Of a stretch of DNA of 64,000 nucleotides, positions 50,940-62,776 are shown piece after piece. The notes beneath the pieces were generated by a model. That model saw nothing but the letters and a program-made list of their open reading frames with translations. It ran no database searches and was not told the DNA's origin. Both the position numbers and the translations under genes were made by a program. How positions within the stretch are numbered: the stretch's first letter is position 1; each line of letters starts with the position of its first letter. This DNA comes from CAZDQL01 sp964507325 (lineage in GTDB: Bacteria; Planctomycetota; UBA1135; GCA-002686595): positions 1 through 64,000 of the forward strand of contig CAZDQL010000027.1 of assembly GCA_964507325.1 (NCBI GenBank). The letters run 5' to 3'.

Positions 50940-52736
50940 TCAGAGTCTCTCGAGCATCTTCACCAGACCGACGGCCACGCGCATCGACCCGGCGCACTCG
51001 TTGATCCCGACCATCTCCCGGCGGCTGCTCAAGTAGCCGTGGGGTCGGCGGTAGACCTCGCGGGTCGAGCGCAAGACGGCGGTGAAGAGCGCGCGCACCT
51101 TTTCGCGGTCGGGGCCACCCGCGGCCTCGGTGAGCAGGGGATCGTAGGCGACCGCCAGGCCGACGAGCAGGTTCTGCGGGGGGCCGAAGGTGTCCCCCAC
51201 CTGCAGGTCCGCTTGGGGATCGAAGTGGAAGACGGTCACGTCCCCCCAGGCTCCACCGTCGTACTGCTGTCCCTTGACGTGGGAGCGCAGGGCGGCGGAG
51301 ATCAGGCTGGCGATGCGCGGCGCGAGCGCCGGTTCCTCTTCGGCGACGGCGAGCAGGATCTCCCAGCAGCGCACCTGGTCCGCCGCCACGTTCCCCCCCA
51401 GGCGCAGGGCGTCGCGCCACAGCGGCGCGAAGTGCTCGAAGCCGCCCAGGGCCAAGCGGCGGAAGGTCTCTTCGCCGGGTGCGTCGGCCCACATCGCCAC
51501 CGCGCGCGCCCCGTAGTGGCCGTACTCGTCGTCGAAGGCGGGATCGATCTCCCGCCAGTTGCCGGCCCAGCGGTGGGTGTACTCGAAGCACCCCACCGCT
51601 TCCCGCGCCGCGTCGAGGTAGGGAGCGCCCTCATCCCCGGCGAGCCGCGCCAGGCGCACGAGCTGGGCGGGCACGTCCAGGCGCCGGAGGGCGCCGAAGC
51701 CGGGGTTCGGCGTGCCGTCGCGGGGGCGGTACTTGGCACTCACCTCCCCGTCCGGGCTCACCCCGCGCGCCAGGATCGTGTCGGCTCCGCGACGCGCGAG
51801 CTCCAGTGCCCGCTCGCGCAGGGGAGGGGGGCCCCCCTCGGCGACCTCGAGCAGGAAGCCCAGGTGCTGGCCGACCTCGGCGAAGGCCTCGTCGCGAGGT
51901 CGATCGAGGGCGCAGTCCCAGGTGCGCGGCAGGCCGGTCACGGGGTGGACGGCGCGCTCCAGGACGTCCCGGGTCGCCAGCTCGGCCCGCTCCCGCCACT
52001 CCGGGACCTGCGGCGCCGCCGCCGCCGCGGCGACCAGGAGATCCGTGTAAGTGTTGTGCCCCCCCGGCATCGGCCGCAGCGCCTCGCCGGTGAGGACGTC
52101 GAAGGTGTGGGCCAGGAAGGTGGTGGGCTCCCCCTCGCTGTCGCCGGCGTGGGTGCGCCAGAGCTCCAGGATCCAGCGCAGCTCCTCGACCACCTCGGCG
52201 CGCAGGGCCTCGGGCTCGGGACAGGGCAGGGGGACCAGCACCTCCAGGTCGCGCCAATGGGCCGTCGAGGATTCGCCGGCGGCGAGGCGCAGGGTGAGGC
52301 GCGGCAGTGGTGCGCGGCCCAGGGCCTCGGCGAGCTGCGCTCCGCTGCACTCGAAGGGCACGAAGTCCGCCTCCCCGTCGCCGACCGCGAGCTGCACCTC
52401 GCCCCCACCGCCGTCCCGGATCGAGAGCCGCCCGCGACCGCCGACCGCGCCGCGGATCAGGAGGCCGGAGGCCAGGGGCGCGTAGAGGGGCACCGGCTGC
52501 TCGGCGTACTCGCCGTCGGCGGTGCGCAGGCAGGGGCGGCCGGCGCGCTCCTCGAGCTGGAGGGTGCCCCCGGAGGCGCGCCACCAGGGGATGCGCTGGG
52601 TCCCCCGCTCGTCGCGCTGGCGCGGCGGGGCTTCGGTGAAATCCCCGTTGTCGAGCAGATCGAAGGAGCGGACCGGCTCTTGGGGAATCGGAGCCCCGAG
52701 CAGGCCCAGGAGGAGGGTCGCGGTCAAGAGAGGCAT
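50940..52736 (-). CDS. Secreted protein with alpha-toroid-like domain
   Basis: The 598-residue exported protein has a signal peptide (LLTATLLLGLLGAPIPQ). The first 170 residues form a beta-rich domain like a carbohydrate-binding module. Residues about 180-590 are helical with recurring aromatic/acid motifs (FEYTHRWAGNWREIDPAFDDEYGHYGARA cut here into FEYTHRWAG and DDEYGHYGA), as in six-hairpin glycosidase-like folds. No exact family is recognised. It may act on polysaccharides. Confidence 0.65.
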   Translation of the reverse strand: MPLLTATLLLGLLGAPIPQEPVRSFDLLDNGDFTEAPPRQRDERGTQRIPWWRASGGTLQLEERAGRPCLRTADGEYAEQPVPLYAPLASGLLIRGAVGGRGRLSIRDGGGGEVQLAVGDGEADFVPFECSGAQLAEALGRAPLPRLTLRLAAGESSTAHWRDLEVLVPLPCPEPEALRAEVVEELRWILELWRTHAGDSEGEPTTFLAHTFDVLTGEALRPMPGGHNTYTDLLVAAAAAAPQVPEWRERAELATRDVLERAVHPVTGLPRTWDCALDRPRDEAFAEVGQHLGFLLEVAEGGPPPLRERALELARRGADTILARGVSPDGEVSAKYRPRDGTPNPGFGALRRLDVPAQLVRLARLAGDEGAPYLDAAREAVGCFEYTHRWAGNWREIDPAFDDEYGHYGARAVAMWADAPGEETFRRLALGGFEHFAPLWRDALRLGGNVAADQVRCWEILLAVAEEEPALAPRIASLISAALRSHVKGQQYDGGAWGDVTVFHFDPQADLQVGDTFGPPQNLLVGLAVAYDPLLTEAAGGPDREKVRALFTAVLRSTREVYRRPHGYLSSRREMVGINECAGSMRVAVGLVKMLERL

Positions 52737-52990
52737 GGTTCGGTGGCCGGCCAGGGTACCCGGACCGGGGGGTGTGAGCCCCGTGCTCGTGGGGAGGGGC
52801 TCGGAGACGCAACCCGGTCTCCCGAATGGGACGCCCGCAGGTCGGATTGGCGCCCCTCGCAAGGATTTCGCACTGCCGCCAAGACGGGGTCGCGAACGCC
52901 CCGGCAGCTCAAGCACCCCCAGTCGAGCGGTCGATGAACCCCCGTCCCCTCCCCGCCTCGTTCCCCATCCCCAGCCGACGGAGGAATGCC
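52737..52990. other. Leader region of TonB receptor operon
   Basis: This 254-base region separates two divergently transcribed genes. It contains a clean GGAGAC...GTCTCC hairpin at 52803-52822. Strings such as GCACTGCCGCC looked at first like a cobalamin riboswitch box, but the required order of elements is missing. A Shine-Dalgarno GGAGGA directly before the GTG at 52991 sets the receptor start. No gene is seen. Confidence 0.45.
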
Positions 52991-54991
52991 GTGCGCATCC
53001 TCGACCCGCCCCCCCTCGTCCTCACGGCGCTACTGGTCTTGCCGGCGGCGGCTCAGGAGAATCCCCAAGGGGAATCCCCTGACCTGATCGATCTCTCCCT
53101 GGAGGAGTTGATGAACATCGACGTCGAGGTCACGTCGGTCTCGCGCAAGAGCGAGAGCCTGGCGCGGTCGGCCGCCGCGGTCTACGTCATCACCGCCGAG
53201 GACATTCGACGCAGCGGCGCGACCTCGATCCCCGAGGCCCTACGCATGGCGCCGGGTCTGCAGGTCTCGCGCCTGAGCGCCAGTGCCTACTCGATCACCG
53301 CCCGTGGATTCGGGGGAGAGTTCGCCAACAAGCTGCTGGTGTTGATCGACGGGCGCACCGTCTACACCCCCCTCTTCTCCGGCACCTTCTGGCAGAACCA
53401 GGACCTGCTCCTAGAGGACATTGCGCGCATCGAGGTGATCCGCGGTCCGGGCGCCGCGATGTGGGGAGCGAACGCCGTCAACGGGGTGATCAACATCATC
53501 ACCAAGCCGGCGGTGGACACCCAGGGGACCCTGACGAGCGTGCTGGTGGGGAGCGAGGAAAAGTTCACCGGCCAGGTTCGTACCGGAGGGCCCCTGGGGG
53601 AGAAGGGCCACCTCCGGACTTGGGCCAAGTTCGTCGACCGGGACGGCTTGGACTACCCCGGCGACGATGTCGATTCCGGATTCGAAGCCAGCCGCGGTGG
53701 TTTCCGGGCCGACTGGGAGCTCGACTGCGGACAGAGCCTGACCCTCAAGGGTGACGTCTACACCAACCGGGGAGCGCGCGCCGTTCAATTCCCCGATCCC
53801 CTCGCTCCTCCCGAACCGACGATCGACCTGGGGCGGCGCGACGACGGCGGCAACCTGCTCCTGCGTTGGGAGGAGGTGGCCGAGGACGGCACCGCCACCC
53901 ACCTGCAGACCTACTACGCGCGCACCGAGTTCCAATCCAACGTGGTGGACGAGGACCGCGACACCTTCGACGTCGACTTCCAGCGCCGGCAGTGGCTCGG
54001 GGAGCGCCACGAACTGGTGTGGGGCTTCGGGTACCGCCACTCGGACTCCGAGACCGTGGGCTCGACGACGATCTTCTTCGACCCCGCGAGCCGCACCACC
54101 GACCTCTTCAGCGGCTTCATCCAGGACGAGTACACCTGGAACGAGAACACCCGGCTGACCGCCGGGGCGAAGGTCGAGCACAACGACTACACCGACTTCG
54201 AGTTCCAGCCCAACCTGCGCCTGCTCTGGAGTCCGAGCGAGCAGCACACTGTCTGGGGAGCCGTCTCGCGAGCCGTGCGAACCCCCGCCCGGGTGTACGC
54301 CGACGTGATCTTCCAACAGGACCTGCTGCCCGACACGCCCCCCGGCTTCGACACCATCGTCACCCTGAAGGGCGACGAGGACTTCGAGTCGGAGGAGCTC
54401 CTGGCGTGGGAGCTGGGCTACCGCGTGCGACCCGACGAGCGCCTCTCGGTCGACATCTCGGTCTTTCTCAACGACTACGACAAGCTCTATTCATTGGAGT
54501 TCGGGGACGTCAACGTCATCGGTGCGGGCCTCCTCGAGCAGGAGCTGGTGGCGGACAATCTGCTCGAGGGGACCGCGACAGGGCTCGAGCTGGCCGCCCA
54601 ATACAACCCCTCCGATCGCTGGCAGCTGCACGCCAGCTACACCTTCACCGAGCTGGACGTAGACGCCCGGTCCGGTAGCACGGACCCGCAGCCGGAGGAT
54701 GCAGAGCTGCGCGTGCCGCAGAACCAGGCCCAGCTGCGCTCCTACTACGACCTCTCGGAGACGACCGAGCTGGACGTGGCGCTCTACTACGTCGACCATC
54801 TGAGCCTCGGGGTCGACAGCTACGTGCGCGGGGACGTGCGGCTCGGCTGGAAGCCGTGCGATTCCACGACCGTGACGGTCGGCGTACAGGGCATAGGGCA
54901 CGACGAGGACCTCGAGTTCCCCTCCGGGGAGTTCGGTGACTACTACCTGGTCGAGACGAGCGCCTTCGTGAAGGTCAGCATCCGCTTCTGA
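52991..54991 (+). CDS. TonB-dependent outer-membrane receptor
   Basis: The 666-residue receptor has a short signal peptide ending near PAAAQ, then LSLEELMNIDVEVTSVSRK (the common N-terminal segment of this group), the plug domain (YVITAEDIRRSG, VLIDGRTVYTPLF, IEVIRGPGAAMWGANAVNGVINI) and a 22-strand-type barrel ending in FVKVSIRF. The GTG at 52991 has GGAGG 6 bases upstream; ATG 52934 is possible. It heads an operon with YfiR and a hybrid kinase, so it may feed a signal rather than only import a nutrient. Confidence 0.92.
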   Translation: MRILDPPPLVLTALLVLPAAAQENPQGESPDLIDLSLEELMNIDVEVTSVSRKSESLARSAAAVYVITAEDIRRSGATSIPEALRMAPGLQVSRLSASAYSITARGFGGEFANKLLVLIDGRTVYTPLFSGTFWQNQDLLLEDIARIEVIRGPGAAMWGANAVNGVINIITKPAVDTQGTLTSVLVGSEEKFTGQVRTGGPLGEKGHLRTWAKFVDRDGLDYPGDDVDSGFEASRGGFRADWELDCGQSLTLKGDVYTNRGARAVQFPDPLAPPEPTIDLGRRDDGGNLLLRWEEVAEDGTATHLQTYYARTEFQSNVVDEDRDTFDVDFQRRQWLGERHELVWGFGYRHSDSETVGSTTIFFDPASRTTDLFSGFIQDEYTWNENTRLTAGAKVEHNDYTDFEFQPNLRLLWSPSEQHTVWGAVSRAVRTPARVYADVIFQQDLLPDTPPGFDTIVTLKGDEDFESEELLAWELGYRVRPDERLSVDISVFLNDYDKLYSLEFGDVNVIGAGLLEQELVADNLLEGTATGLELAAQYNPSDRWQLHASYTFTELDVDARSGSTDPQPEDAELRVPQNQAQLRSYYDLSETTELDVALYYVDHLSLGVDSYVRGDVRLGWKPCDSTTVTVGVQGIGHDEDLEFPSGEFGDYYLVETSAFVKVSIRF

Positions 54992-55009
54992 TCGCCACCG
55001 ATCCGGACC

Positions 55010-55641
55010 ATGGGGCACCAGTACGCCAGTCATCCGATCCGACCCACGCTCCGCCGGGCGTGGCTGGTGGGGGGTGTGCTCGCGGTCTCATTGGCGTGCT
55101 TGCTGACCGCCGGGGGTGGTGCCCAGGCCCGTTCTGTGGACCACGGCACGCTCGCGACCGTGGATCAAGAGGTCAGCAGGGAGTACCAGGTCAAGGCGGC
55201 CTTCCTCTACAACTTCGTCAAGTACACCACCTGGCCCAAGGGGACCTTCGCCAGGAAGGATGCTCCCCTCGTCCTGGGCATCGTCGGAGAGGATCCCTTC
55301 GGGAAGCTGATCGACAAGCTCCTGGCTGACAAGCGGGCGGGCAAGCACCCGATCTCGATCCGTCGCTTCGCGAAGGCGGAGCAGGTGCGCGGCGTGCACG
55401 CCCTGTTCCTGGGGACCATGAGCGCCAAGTCCCGGCGGGAGTTGCTGACCAGGCTGAAGTCGGAACCGGTGCTCACGGTCGCCGACGAGCAGGGGCATGC
55501 CGGAGCCAAGGGCACCGTCGCGGGCTTCTACCGCCTGCGCTCCAAGATCCGCTTCGAGATCAGTACCGCCGCTCTGAAGAGGTCCGGTCTGGAGATGAGC
55601 TCACAAGTGCTGAAGCTGGCCGACATCGTGGAGAAGCGCAA

Positions 55642-55645
<4 letters not shown>
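55010..55645 (+). CDS. YfiR-family (DUF4154) periplasmic protein
   Basis: The 211-residue exported protein has an N-terminal signal (AWLVGGVLAVSLACLLTAGG) and the YfiR/DUF4154 core: VKAAFLYNFVKYTTWP, then LVLGIVGEDPFG, HALFLGTMS and GTVAGFYRLRSKIRFEIS. YfiR proteins bind and restrain partner sensors in the periplasm. It lies 18 bases after the receptor and overlaps the kinase start (ATGA). It probably links receptor state to the kinase. Confidence 0.9.
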
Positions 55646-58047
<2,402 letters not shown>

Positions 58048-58113
58048 CCGAACTGCCCGGTTCCCCTACCGGCGACGGCCGGTGCACGGGCCCTTGCGCT
58101 AACCTGCTGCTCC

Positions 58114-59442
58114 GTGCCCCCTTCCAGCCCCACCGCCGCCGATGCGGCCGTACCCCGCCGTCTCTGGGGCAGCACCGGCTTCCTGATCGCCGGTCGGATC
58201 TGGAGCTCCGCCTGCACCCTGACCTACCTGGCCCTGCTCGCGCGCCATCTGACCCGCGAGGGGTTTGGCCGCTTCACCTTCTACTTGGCGGTCTTCCTCC
58301 TGCTCGACAGCCTGGTGGATCTGGGCACCGGGCAGGCCGCGGTGCAGTTGAGCGCGGGAGAGCCGAACCGCACCAACGGCGTCATCGCCGCCGCGCGGCG
58401 CGTGCGGCTGGCGACGGGGACGCTCGGGGTGGCGCTGGTGGGAGGCGTCGCCCTCATGCTCGGGGAGCCGGGGGCCATGTGGATCCTCCTGGCGAGCCTC
58501 TACCCGCTGACCCACGTCCTCGAGCTGTCGACCCTGGTCTTCAAGAACGAGATCGCCTGGGGGCGGCCGGTAGCGGTGAGAGCGGCGGCGACGGGACTCT
58601 CCCTGGGCTTCGTGCTGGCGGTGCTGACGACGGGGTCCAAGGAACCGGGGCTCTACCTGTGCGCCGTGGCCGCCGGGAGCGGCCTGGGCAACGTCGGTCT
58701 GCACCTGGTGGGCCGTCGTTACCTGCCCGCGCGCGGCGGACCGCGCACGGCGACGCGCACCCTGCTGCGCGTCGCCCTGCCGATGGGGATCGCGGGGCTC
58801 TGCCAGCAGACCTACTTCTGGATCGACAACCTCTTCGTCCGTGGGCTGGTCGGCGAGGCGCCGCTGGGGCGCTACAACCTGGCGGTCAGGGTGATGTCCT
58901 TCGGGATCATGGCGGGGGTCTACGCCTCGATCGCCGCCCTGCCCTGGCTCACCCGGGAGCATCGGGCCGGGAGGCTCGGCCCCGCGGTCGTGCGGCTGCT
59001 GCGACCGACCCTGGCGCTGGCCGCCCTGGGGGTCGGGCTGCTGTGGCGCTGGACCGGTCCGCTGCTGGAGCTCTTCGGGGGGGAGGAGAGCTTCGCCGCC
59101 GCCGCCCCCAGCCTGCGCTGGCTCCTGCTCGCGACCCTGGCGGTCTACCTGGGTGCTCCCCTGCTGTCGGCGGTGGTGGCGGCGGGGCGGGGAGGACTGG
59201 TGCTCAGGGTGGCGCTGCTCGGGCTGGCGGTGAACCTGGTGGGCAACACCCTCTTGGTCCCGCCACTCGGGATCGAGGGGGCTGCCATCGCGACCTTCGC
59301 CACCGAGCTGGCGGTGGCGGGCGCCGCGGCGGCGGCCTTGATCCTCGACGGGCAGGACCTCACCCAGGGAACGCGCCCCGCGACCTGGATGATCCCACCC
59401 CTGGCCTTCATCCTGGGCTGGTCCCTCTCGGCGCTCCTCTAG
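58114..59442 (+). CDS. Polysaccharide flippase (Wzx/MATE-like)
   Basis: The 442-residue protein has 12 or more hydrophobic helices and the N-terminal pattern of oligosaccharide/polysaccharide flippases (RIWSSACTLTYLALLARHLTREGFGRF in shorter form: ALLARHLTREGFG). Such proteins move lipid-linked oligosaccharide across the inner membrane. The start is a GTG. The TAG stop lies in the first bases of the palindromic repeat copy 2, so the insertion may have set its C-terminus. Confidence 0.86.
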   Translation: MPPSSPTAADAAVPRRLWGSTGFLIAGRIWSSACTLTYLALLARHLTREGFGRFTFYLAVFLLLDSLVDLGTGQAAVQLSAGEPNRTNGVIAAARRVRLATGTLGVALVGGVALMLGEPGAMWILLASLYPLTHVLELSTLVFKNEIAWGRPVAVRAAATGLSLGFVLAVLTTGSKEPGLYLCAVAAGSGLGNVGLHLVGRRYLPARGGPRTATRTLLRVALPMGIAGLCQQTYFWIDNLFVRGLVGEAPLGRYNLAVRVMSFGIMAGVYASIAALPWLTREHRAGRLGPAVVRLLRPTLALAALGVGLLWRWTGPLLELFGGEESFAAAAPSLRWLLLATLAVYLGAPLLSAVVAAGRGGLVLRVALLGLAVNLVGNTLLVPPLGIEGAAIATFATELAVAGAAAAALILDGQDLTQGTRPATWMIPPLAFILGWSLSALL

Positions 59443-59622
59443 CCCGGGTTGTTCATGAGCGACCGCCCCAGTGCACGCCAAGTCCGCCGTGGTGCGCGAG
59501 TTGGCGCCGATCGGCGAGCAAGCGGGGCCTCTGCGCCCCGTCGAGCACCGAGCGGCGCCAAATCGTGCGCCACGGCGGACTTGGCGTGTGCCGGGGTGGA
59601 CGCTCATGAATAGTCCGGGCTA
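59440..59622. repeat. 183-bp palindromic repeat, copy 2
   Basis: This is the second copy of the element at 2496-2678, in the same orientation and of identical length. Ends are TAGCCCGGG and GTCCGGGCTA. The first bases supply the flippase stop codon, and the right end lies 12 bases before the glycosyltransferase GTG start. In both copies the element therefore abuts a rightward start codon at the same distance. It would form a long hairpin in RNA. Confidence 0.85.
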
Positions 59623-59634
59623 GGGTCCCCCAGC

Positions 59635-60804
59635 GTGCAGATCGGCATCGACTACCGCCCCGCCCTCGTCAACGTGGAGGGGATCGGTCGCTACACCCGC
59701 GAGCTGGTGCGCGCGCTGGTGGAGCTGGAGGGGGGCGAGGGCCTCTGGCTCTTCGGCGCCACCCTGCGCGGCGCGCGCTTCTCCCGGCGGGAGCTCTCGA
59801 TCGCGGGCTCAGCCGCGAAGCTGCGCCGCTGGCGGCTCCCCTCGCGCTGGATCCCCTGGCTCCTGGCGAGGACGGGCAGGGGAGTGGACGACCTCTTGGG
59901 GGGCTGCGAGGTGTACCACCACACCCAGCCCAACCACCTGCCGGTGCGCCGCGCGCGCGAGGTGGTGACCCTCTTCGATTGCATCTACCAGCTCGACGCG
60001 GAGAACCCCGCCGGCCCGGGATTCCTGGCAGCCGACGTCGCCGAGCGGATGACCGCCGCCGCCCGCAGGATCGTGCAGCGCGCCTCCCGCGTACTGGTGC
60101 CCTGTGAGTTCGTCGGCGCGGAGGTGGTCCTGGCCCTGGGCGCCCCCCCGGAGCGGGTGAGCATCACCTCGCTGGGCTGCGACCACGTCCTGCGGGGCCG
60201 CCCCCCCGAGGGCTTCCCCCCCGCCGAGCACCCCTACCTGCTGACCGTGGCGCGAGTCGACCGGCGCAAGAACCACCCGCGCATGCTGGCGGCCTTCGAA
60301 CGCCTCGTCGCCGCCGGGCATCCCCACCGCTGGCTGGTGGTCGGTCCCCGCGGATGGGGCGCCAAGGAGTTCGAGGACGCCCTGGCGCGCTCCCCCGCCG
60401 CCGACCGGGTCGAGTGGCGCCGGGACGTCGCCGACGGCGAGCTCCCGCGCCTCTACGCCCAGGCCGACCTGCTCCTGTGGGCGAGCTTGAACGAGGGCTT
60501 CGGCCTGCCCCCGCTGGAGGCGATGGCCCTGGGCACCGCGGTGGTGGCCTCGGCGGTGACCTCCATGCCCGAGGTCTGCGGCGAGGCGGCGGCGCTGGTG
60601 GAGCCCACCGAGGTGGAGAGCATCTTCGCGGCGGCGGCGGAGCTGCTCGACGATCCCGAGCTCCTGCGAGAGCGGGAGCGACTCGGCCGCGCACGGGCGG
60701 CCGAGTTCACCTGGCGGCGCTGCGCGCGCGAGACGCTGGCCGCCTACCAGAGCGCCGCCGCCGGCGAGCGCGAGGGGGCGCCTACGACGGGGCGGCTCTT
60801 CTGA
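59635..60804 (+). CDS. GT4-type glycosyltransferase
   Basis: The 389-residue enzyme has a GT-B fold. The N-terminus GIDYRPALVNVEGIGRYTRELV is that of mannosyltransferase-like GT4 proteins. The C-terminal donor domain shows YLLTVARVDRRKNHPRMLAAF and the E-x7-E motif SLNEGFGLPPLEAMA. It probably adds a sugar to a surface polysaccharide exported with the upstream flippase. Its end overlaps the convergent molybdopterin gene by 23 bases. Confidence 0.92.
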   Translation: MQIGIDYRPALVNVEGIGRYTRELVRALVELEGGEGLWLFGATLRGARFSRRELSIAGSAAKLRRWRLPSRWIPWLLARTGRGVDDLLGGCEVYHHTQPNHLPVRRAREVVTLFDCIYQLDAENPAGPGFLAADVAERMTAAARRIVQRASRVLVPCEFVGAEVVLALGAPPERVSITSLGCDHVLRGRPPEGFPPAEHPYLLTVARVDRRKNHPRMLAAFERLVAAGHPHRWLVVGPRGWGAKEFEDALARSPAADRVEWRRDVADGELPRLYAQADLLLWASLNEGFGLPPLEAMALGTAVVASAVTSMPEVCGEAAALVEPTEVESIFAAAAELLDDPELLRERERLGRARAAEFTWRRCARETLAAYQSAAAGEREGAPTTGRLF

Positions 60805-62776
60805 CGTCCACCCGGGTGCTGAACTGGGTGAAAACGTGGCCCAGGTCGCTCTCGTCGGTGGTGGTCAGGGCGTTCACTCCGAGGCCCTCGGGGATCCGCC
60901 GCGGATCGGGGAAGCCGTCCACGCGCACCATCCCCGGCGGCAGTTCGTCGCAGGGGTGGGCGGGCAGGGTCAGCCCCGCCACCTCGTTCTCCAGCCGCGC
61001 CGCATCGCCGGCGCCGATCCCCAGCGACTCCAGATCCGCGGGATTCAGGAGACAGTGGGGCGCCCCGGCCCGGGCGCTGTGGCGCGCTGAGCCGAGGTAG
61101 GTCGTGTTGTGGGTCGCCACCGAGGGCGCGGGCAGGAGCCAGAAGCGCCCCGTACCCCCGAAGCCGGCGTCGGGCACGTAGGTCGCCACCCGCGGCGAAC
61201 CCGCGGCCTGCGCGGCGTCGCTGGCGAGCTCGATCCGGCCGCTCGGTGTGTCGCGCTCCCTCGCCTGCGGTGGGAGCGGGCGCACCGGCTCGCCGGCGAG
61301 CAGGCGCTCGAGGTCGCCGTCGGCGAAGCGCTGTCGGTTGCGCTCGAGGAAGGCCCCGAGCAGCCCCTCCTCGTCGAGTCGCCACACCTCGGGCGGCAAC
61401 TCGAGGCGCCGGGCGATCTCCCGGAAGGTCTCCACGTTGCTGCGCTGGGAAGCCGGAGGCTCGCACACCTTGCGCGTCACCCGCGTACGGCGGTGACCGT
61501 AGCTGGCGAAGAAGTCGGTGTGCTCCCCCACCGCGGTCGCGGGGAGCACCACGTCCGCCAGCTCGGCGGTGGCGGTGAGCGTCAGCTCGTGGACCACCAG
61601 GAAGAGGTCCTCGCGGGCGAGACCGGCGCGCACGCGCGCGGAGTCGGGCACGGTGAGGGCGGGGTTGTGCCCCCAGACCACCGCCGCCCGGAAGCGACCG
61701 TCGCAGAGCTCCCGCCCCAGGGCGACGTGACGGATCGGCGCGGGGGCGTCCGCCGGCCGCCGCCAGGGTTCGCTCAGGACGTCACTCTCGAGGTCGAAGT
61801 AGTGGGAGCTCTGGAAGTGCAGGCGATCGGTGATCCCCAGCACCGCCGCCAGGGAGCACACCGCCCGCATCCCCATCGCCCCGTTCGAGCGCCGCGTCCA
61901 CCCCACCCCGGTCTTGATCCAGGCGTTGCGGGCCCGGCCGAGGTCAGCGGCGAGGACCGCGATCCCACTCGCCTCCAGACCCGTGAGGCGCGCCACCTGC
62001 TCCAGCGGGTAGCGGCCCGCGACCTCCGCCCGCAGCTCCGCGGCACCGGAGCACTCCCGGCGCAGGAACTCCAGGTCCGCGTCGCCGCGCTGGAAGGCGA
62101 GCTCGACGAGCCCGAGAGCGAGGGCGGCGTCGCTCCCCGGACGCAGGATCCATCCCCGCCCTCCCCAGCGCTCGACGAGCCGCATGGTGTCGGTGCGGTA
62201 GACGTCGATCACGTGCACCGCGACGCCGCGCTCGCAGAGCGCCTTGAGGCGTGGAACGAGGTGCTGGTACGTGCGCCGCGCGTCGCAACCCCAGAGGAGG
62301 AGCAGATCCGCCTCCTCGATCTGCTCGACGTCGGGACCCGGATCGCTCCCCATGACCAGCTCGTGACCGGCGGAGCCCGCCGCGCCGCAGAGCCCCCCGT
62401 CGATCGGCGTCGCGCCGAGGGCGTTCATCACCCGTCGGGGGTAGTGACGCTGGATGAAACCCATGTTGCCGGCGTAGCAGAGGGACAGGATCGCCTCCCC
62501 CGGAATCCCCGCCAGACCGTCGCGAACGCGCTCGAGGGCCTCCTCCCAGCCCACCTCCCGTAGCTCACCGCCACTGCGGACGAGGGGGCGCTCCAGGCGG
62601 CCGGGGCCGAGCACCACTTCAGCGTAGTCGGCGGTCTTGCCGCAGAGGTGCCCCCGGGACCAGGGGTGCGCCGGATCGCCCTTCAACCGTTGGAAACATC
62701 CCTCGGCATCGGTCTCGACGAGGACTCCGCAGGCGTCGGGACAATCGAGGGGGCAGACGCCGGGGTGGAGGGCCAT
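60782..62776 (-). CDS. Molybdopterin-dependent oxidoreductase (FdhA-like)
   Basis: The 664-residue protein belongs to the Mo/W-bis-PGD family. The N-terminal 4Fe-4S site is CPLDCPDAC...HLCGK. Domains II-III follow (LLLLWGCDARRTYQH, GVGWTRRSNGAMGMRAVC, VWGHNPALTVPDS, ELADVVLPATAVGEHTDFF), ending with the C-terminal beta barrel (ARAGAPHCLLNPADLESLGI). There is no Tat signal, so it is cytoplasmic. The substrate is not clear: it could be formate-like or polysulfide-like. Confidence 0.9.
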   Translation of the reverse strand: MALHPGVCPLDCPDACGVLVETDAEGCFQRLKGDPAHPWSRGHLCGKTADYAEVVLGPGRLERPLVRSGGELREVGWEEALERVRDGLAGIPGEAILSLCYAGNMGFIQRHYPRRVMNALGATPIDGGLCGAAGSAGHELVMGSDPGPDVEQIEEADLLLLWGCDARRTYQHLVPRLKALCERGVAVHVIDVYRTDTMRLVERWGGRGWILRPGSDAALALGLVELAFQRGDADLEFLRRECSGAAELRAEVAGRYPLEQVARLTGLEASGIAVLAADLGRARNAWIKTGVGWTRRSNGAMGMRAVCSLAAVLGITDRLHFQSSHYFDLESDVLSEPWRRPADAPAPIRHVALGRELCDGRFRAAVVWGHNPALTVPDSARVRAGLAREDLFLVVHELTLTATAELADVVLPATAVGEHTDFFASYGHRRTRVTRKVCEPPASQRSNVETFREIARRLELPPEVWRLDEEGLLGAFLERNRQRFADGDLERLLAGEPVRPLPPQARERDTPSGRIELASDAAQAAGSPRVATYVPDAGFGGTGRFWLLPAPSVATHNTTYLGSARHSARAGAPHCLLNPADLESLGIGAGDAARLENEVAGLTLPAHPCDELPPGMVRVDGFPDPRRIPEGLGVNALTTTDESDLGHVFTQFSTRVDVRRAAPS

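Noticed and set aside
52737..52990. Possible cobalamin or cyclic-di-GMP riboswitch before the TonB receptor.
   Set aside because: Fragments such as GACGC and GCACTGCCGCC occur, but the conserved order of boxes is missing; only a simple hairpin is supported.
61109..62563. Long plus-strand open frame opposite the molybdopterin gene.
   Set aside because: It is a GC-driven shadow; the minus-strand product has all family motifs.
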